A DNA stretch of 64,000 nt from Methanocella paludicola SANAE. GTDB taxonomy: Archaea > Halobacteriota > Methanocellia > Methanocellales > Methanocellaceae. Location of the stretch: positions 2,085,501-2,149,500 of the forward strand of contig NC_013665.1 of NCBI RefSeq assembly GCF_000011005.1, written 5' to 3'. Below, piece after piece: positions 61,188 through 64,000 of the stretch; the stretch's first letter is position 1; each line of letters begins with the position of its first letter. The translations under genes and the position numbers were made by a program. The notes under the pieces are model-generated. The model made no database searches. It had not been told where the DNA came from and saw nothing but the letters and a program-made list of their open reading frames with translations.

Positions 61188-61427
61188 TTATAATTTTTTA
61201 TCTTTTTTCTTCGCTTCTCTATCGTCTAGTCCGTCATGTATGAAGATGCTCCCCCACATAGACATACTAGTACAAGTCTCTTCGCTCAACTTTTGAAGTC
61301 TTTTAAGGTCAGCAGGGCTAATTCTGACCTGTAGCCTATAACTCTCTATCTCTGGTTCATCTGTTACCTTAATAGGTTTGTTTTTTATCTTTTTTATTTC
61401 GTTTAAATCTCTATCAAACTCAGCCAT
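61188..61427 (-). CDS. Ribbon-helix-helix-like protein next to the integrase
   Basis: This 79-residue protein has a basic linker, then YRLQVRISPADLKRLQKLSEETCTSMSMWGSIFI, which fits a strand followed by two helices. The end is Lys-rich (KKKDKKL). It sits 13 bp after the integrase on the same strand. It could be an excision factor or regulator of the integrase. Confidence 0.6.
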   Translation of the reverse strand: MAEFDRDLNEIKKIKNKPIKVTDEPEIESYRLQVRISPADLKRLQKLSEETCTSMSMWGSIFIHDGLDDREAKKKDKKL

Positions 61428-61440
61428 AGGCGCACCACAA

Positions 61441-62415
61441 TTAAACGTTTAATTCTTTTGTCATATCTAAATATCTTTTCTGTTCTTCATCTGAAGTATG
61501 CACATAGATCGCAGTCGTGGATATTGAACTATGCCCAAGGTACTTGCTCAAAACTCCTATGGCCCAGGGTTTGTTACCATTAATGCCATTGGCTAAATGT
61601 GTCGCCCTGCTGTGCCTGAGCTTATGAGGGTATGTTTTAAGCCCTGCGTCTTTAGCCCTGCGCACAATCACATTACGCAGGGATAAATCATTGAAGGGAA
61701 CACCATTAGACGTTAAGAACAGCGTTTTAGACGTTATGTTCTCCTGTTCCCTGACCTTATACCAGGCTAAAATTTTAGCATGACATTCTTTAGGCACATA
61801 GAGCTTTCGTACCTGGTATGACTTTGGATGCCACTTTCCATGCTCATGGATAGTAACGAAGTGGTTTTCAAGATCATAGTCGCCTACTTCTAAATGGCAT
61901 ACTTCAGAATTGCGAAGGGCAGCGAAATACAATAAAGATATGATAGCAGAGTCCCTACAATTATATAGCGTATCAGTACCTATCGCTTCAAATAATCTCA
62001 CTATTTCTTGAGGTTTATGATACTTATTTTCATCATTGGTACAATTTCGTGTAACCTTTGGTTTGGCGATCTCGTAATCTTCTAAGTAGTTTGCTCTAAA
62101 AAGTTCTTGTAACGCTGTCATGTATAAGAAAACAGTGTTTGAGGGTTTGCCTTCAATGGCCCTGCGTACCATGCTTACGTACTGGTCACTGTATTCGAGA
62201 TAGCCCAGTTTGTTAAAGATAGCCTTCGTAGCTGCTTTGTAATTCTTTACAGTGGTTTTGCTTAAACTATTCCTTTTTCTGCCAAAGCAATAATCTTCTA
62301 ACTGGTCTAGCTCAAGCTCAAGGTCGCCTTTATGCTCGATTCTTCGAGCGGGCATTTTTGCGTTTATCACAACTGTACTATCAATTTTTTTGCTAAATTT
62401 TAATTTTGTTGCCAT
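61441..62415 (-). CDS. int: Tyrosine recombinase integrase
   Basis: This is 324 residues from ATG 62415, seven bases after GGAGGTT; upstream starts at 62490 were rejected. The N-terminal SAM-like core-binding domain (TVKNYKAATKAIFNKLGYLEYS) is followed by the catalytic domain: FAALRNSEVCHLEV (Arg), HKLRHSRATHLA (His-x-x-Arg), LGHSSISTTAIYVHTS (His and nucleophile Tyr). It should integrate and excise the element at the 18-bp repeat 149 bp upstream of its start. No sign of the SSV-type split integrase: the gene is intact. Confidence 0.92.
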   Translation of the reverse strand: MATKLKFSKKIDSTVVINAKMPARRIEHKGDLELELDQLEDYCFGRKRNSLSKTTVKNYKAATKAIFNKLGYLEYSDQYVSMVRRAIEGKPSNTVFLYMTALQELFRANYLEDYEIAKPKVTRNCTNDENKYHKPQEIVRLFEAIGTDTLYNCRDSAIISLLYFAALRNSEVCHLEVGDYDLENHFVTIHEHGKWHPKSYQVRKLYVPKECHAKILAWYKVREQENITSKTLFLTSNGVPFNDLSLRNVIVRRAKDAGLKTYPHKLRHSRATHLANGINGNKPWAIGVLSKYLGHSSISTTAIYVHTSDEEQKRYLDMTKELNV

Positions 62416-62563
62416 GTGTTTAACCTCCAAATTATGTTTGTTAGCTATCAGTGTAACATCAGTTTTGTGTTTATCTGACGTATATTTCAAGCACTTTTCA
62501 GAATATAAATCTATCGGTTGTCAAAAATAGGCGTATGCAAAGGTCGTTAGAAAAAGGGCTACT

Positions 62564-62581
62564 CATATTAATCGTGATAAA
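62564..62581 (+). repeat. attR, 18-bp direct repeat
   Basis: CATATTAATCGTGATAAA, identical to 52645-52662. It lies just upstream of the integrase, as in many integrated elements. The sequence beyond it turns GC-rich again. Confidence 0.85.
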
Positions 62582-62680
62582 TGTAGCGGCCGCACAGGTT
62601 CGGCCTGCCATTATAAATTAATGCTGTGTTGAATTGCATTATTTATCCGAGCAGCCCCGTTTTAAGACCGCTAAGCTGGT

Positions 62681-62870
62681 TAAGTCCGCGAAGACTGTTT
62701 CGAGCCCTAAGACCGCGAAGCTTACGCGAAGAACGCGAAGATACAATAAAAGAACATTTAATATTCAAATGAATAAGGCAAAAAATCAATAATTAATTCC
62801 TTAAGATAGTCTTCGCGGTCTTCGCGTAAGCTTCGCGGTCTTAGGGCTCGAAACAGTCTTCGCGGACTTA
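62681..62870. repeat. Inverted repeat with ~63-bp arms
   Basis: The left arm begins TAAGTCCGCGAAGACTGTTT (62681). The right arm, read inversely from 62870, matches for about 63 bases with few differences, including GAGCCCTAAGACCGCGAAGC. The central 63 bases are AT-rich. It sits about 100 bp outside attR, in the chromosome. The wording (CGCGAAG) differs from the A and B repeats. Confidence 0.8.
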
Positions 62871-62937
62871 CACCTCTTTGCGGGCTTTGACAGCAAGGGT
62901 GAGAAAAAATTCTACACAACATAAATTAAAAATGGTA

Positions 62938-63372
62938 TTAAAGAAGCCGTTCCACGATCTCGGCAGCGTCGCGCACGTATTTTGGGCACTTAGTAGCGGT
63001 AACGCGCTGCTCCTTAGCGTACTTCATGCCCTCGGGCGTGCCCATGTCGCATCCGAGAAGCTCCCGGCAAACGATGGAGCCATTACGGGCCTTGAACTCC
63101 CTCACGAATTCCTGCAGTTTCGCGTATGTCTTCTCCTTCGCCGGCTCGTCCTCCTCCTTCACCTTACCATATCGAAGGCCGAGCACCATGAAGGCGCCCG
63201 TCACGGCCCCGCAGGTCTCGCACAGCCGGCCCATGCCCGCGCCGAAGGCGCCCGAGACACGGAACGCCTGCTCCTTATCCATCCCGAACTGCCCGCTATA
63301 TGCTGATAGCACCGACTGCGAGCAGCTATAGCCTTTACTGAAACACTCGACTGCATCGTCTGCTTTTGTCAT
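62938..63372 (-). CDS. C_GCAxxG_C_C family redox protein
   Basis: This is 144 residues from ATG 63372, after GGAGTGA. It has YSCSQSVLSAYSGQFGM, then GAFGAGMGRLCETCGAVTGAFMVLGLRYG, and CRELLGCDM. This is the spaced Cys pattern of the C_GCAxxG_C_C family of small proteins in anaerobes. These may bind a metal or form a redox disulfide. It follows the PhzF-like gene by four bases, so they are one operon. Confidence 0.85.
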   Translation of the reverse strand: MTKADDAVECFSKGYSCSQSVLSAYSGQFGMDKEQAFRVSGAFGAGMGRLCETCGAVTGAFMVLGLRYGKVKEEDEPAKEKTYAKLQEFVREFKARNGSIVCRELLGCDMGTPEGMKYAKEQRVTATKCPKYVRDAAEIVERLL

Positions 63373-63376
63373 GAAA

Positions 63377-64000
63377 TCACTCCAGCGCGCACTTCGCCAC
63401 AGGTATGACCCTTCCGCCCACGCGCACATCGATGGAGCCGCCCCTTTCTTCCGCCCTCAAAAAGAGAAGCGAAGGCCGCCCCATCTCATAGCCCTGTTCC
63501 GTGCGGATATCTATTTTGGCCGTGCCGAAATACTTATGCTTTACTATGTATGCGGCCAGGCAGCCGTTCCCGCTCCCGGTCGCCGGGTCCTCAGGGACAG
63601 AAATGAACTTCGTAAAGACGCGGACATTCAGTGCGTTCTCCTTATGGTATGTCTCCGGGCTGAAGACCAGTATGCCGGTCGAGTCCTTTTTGCCCATGTA
63701 AGCGGTGAACTTTCGGGGGTCCAGGTAGGCCCGCTTTACCGCGGCCATGCTTTTCAGGGGCACGATGATGAAGGGTATGCCCGTAGAGACTTCCTGTATG
63801 GGGAAGCGCTCATCGATGTCGCCGGCGCCGATGCCCAGTATGTCCGCGAGGGGCGCAGGCTCGAACGTCCTCAGGAACGTGGGCTCGACCTGCTTCATCC
63901 AGAGGGCTCCCGTCGCCTTATCATAAGTTACCGTAATTTGTCCTACGCCCAGGTTCAGCTTTACCTCGTCCCAGGGCTTTTTCATGACCTTATGCATGAT
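63377..64000 (-). CDS. PhzF family isomerase-like protein, N-terminal part cut by the window edge
   Basis: At least 206 residues are visible. The C-terminal half of the PhzF fold includes VSTGIPFIIVPL, STGILVFSP, VRVFTKFISVPEDPATGSGNGCLAAYI and EQGYEMGRPSLLFLRAE. EDPATGSGNGCLAAYI is the conserved family motif. The catalytic Glu lies in the N-terminal half beyond 64000. PhzF proteins isomerise small substrates, and archaeal members have unknown targets. Confidence 0.85.
   Translation of the reverse strand: MMHKVMKKPWDEVKLNLGVGQITVTYDKATGALWMKQVEPTFLRTFEPAPLADILGIGAGDIDERFPIQEVSTGIPFIIVPLKSMAAVKRAYLDPRKFTAYMGKKDSTGILVFSPETYHKENALNVRVFTKFISVPEDPATGSGNGCLAAYIVKHKYFGTAKIDIRTEQGYEMGRPSLLFLRAEERGGSIDVRVGGRVIPVAKCALE

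Larger units (their letters stand above)
52645..62581. mobile_element. Integrated 9.9-kb element: provirus, satellite or integrative plasmid
   Basis: It is bounded by the identical 18-bp sequence CATATTAATCGTGATAAA at 52645 and 62564. The interior is visibly AT-rich with TTA/ATA/AGA codons, unlike both flanks. A tyrosine integrase lies at the right end, with a Prim-Pol, a RepA-like ATPase, an iteron-rich non-coding block, several small DNA-binding proteins, and proteins resembling virion parts (fibre-like, prohead-protease-like, possible trypsin-fold protease). No large terminase, portal, major capsid or packaging ATPase was recognised. Size and content fit a satellite, a divergent virus or an integrative plasmid. 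Confidence 0.85.

Overview
The window reads as a chromosomal segment of a methanogenic euryarchaeon, most likely of the Methanocellales (Methanocella type). Archaeal information-processing genes are present: aIF1A, SecE, Spt5, FtsZ, archaeal-type D-aminoacyl-tRNA deacylase, Kae1 and Bud32, Dph6, and ribose-1,5-bisphosphate isomerase. A three-gene Pol/Ligase/phosphoesterase end-joining set, of a kind characterised from Methanocella, supports this. The order-level assignment is inference from gene content. No rRNA, tRNA or CRISPR array was recognised.

Layout. 1-11.1 kb: a Tat-exported molybdopterin oxidoreductase with a small heme-type membrane partner, several lipoproteins (one carrying an oligosaccharyltransferase-like WWDYG motif), small zinc-ribbon proteins, aIF1A, and a run of unrecognised minus-strand genes. 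11.2-20.9 kb: Gly-rich secreted proteins, ferritin-like proteins, an aquaporin, an FKBP lipoprotein, a hydrolase, a paralogous pair of zinc-ribbon proteins and more lipoproteins. 20.9-26.2 kb: an aldo/keto reductase, the end-joining operon, and a DUF3006/ComEC-like pair. 26.4-30.6 kb: a Kai-like module with a double-ATPase KaiC, KaiB, a kinase with a degenerate receiver domain, and a second convergent KaiB. 30.7-34.1 kb: spt5, secE and ftsZ, with ftsZ in one uninterrupted frame with dtdA. 34-46.5 kb: a PIG-L family deacetylase, a CDGSH protein, R15P isomerase, secreted proteins, transporters, Kae1 and Bud32. 46.5-52.6 kb: Dph6, an amidohydrolase, an MFS exporter with a TetR regulator and palindromic operators, a ferredoxin, an ACT-domain protein and an aminotransferase.

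52.6-62.6 kb: a 9.9-kb AT-rich integrated element bounded by an exact 18-bp direct repeat. Its outward-to-inward logic is clear. An AbrB-like regulator faces a cluster of 9-bp-spaced operators. A structural-looking module follows: a possible trypsin-fold protease and a His-x-His-rich fibre-like protein. Then come a long RNA hairpin, two small winged-helix-like proteins, a Prim-Pol, a RepA-like ATPase, an iteron-rich non-coding region, ribbon-helix-helix and zinc-ribbon proteins, a protein resembling HK97-type prohead proteases, and a tyrosine integrase. No terminase, portal or major capsid gene was recognised. It could be a satellite-like or highly divergent provirus, or an integrative plasmid carrying virion genes. 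After it lie a C_GCAxxG_C_C protein and a truncated PhzF-like gene.

Two families of roughly 320-bp near-palindromic intergenic repeats occur twice each, and smaller relatives or look-alikes occur at 39.8 and 62.7 kb.
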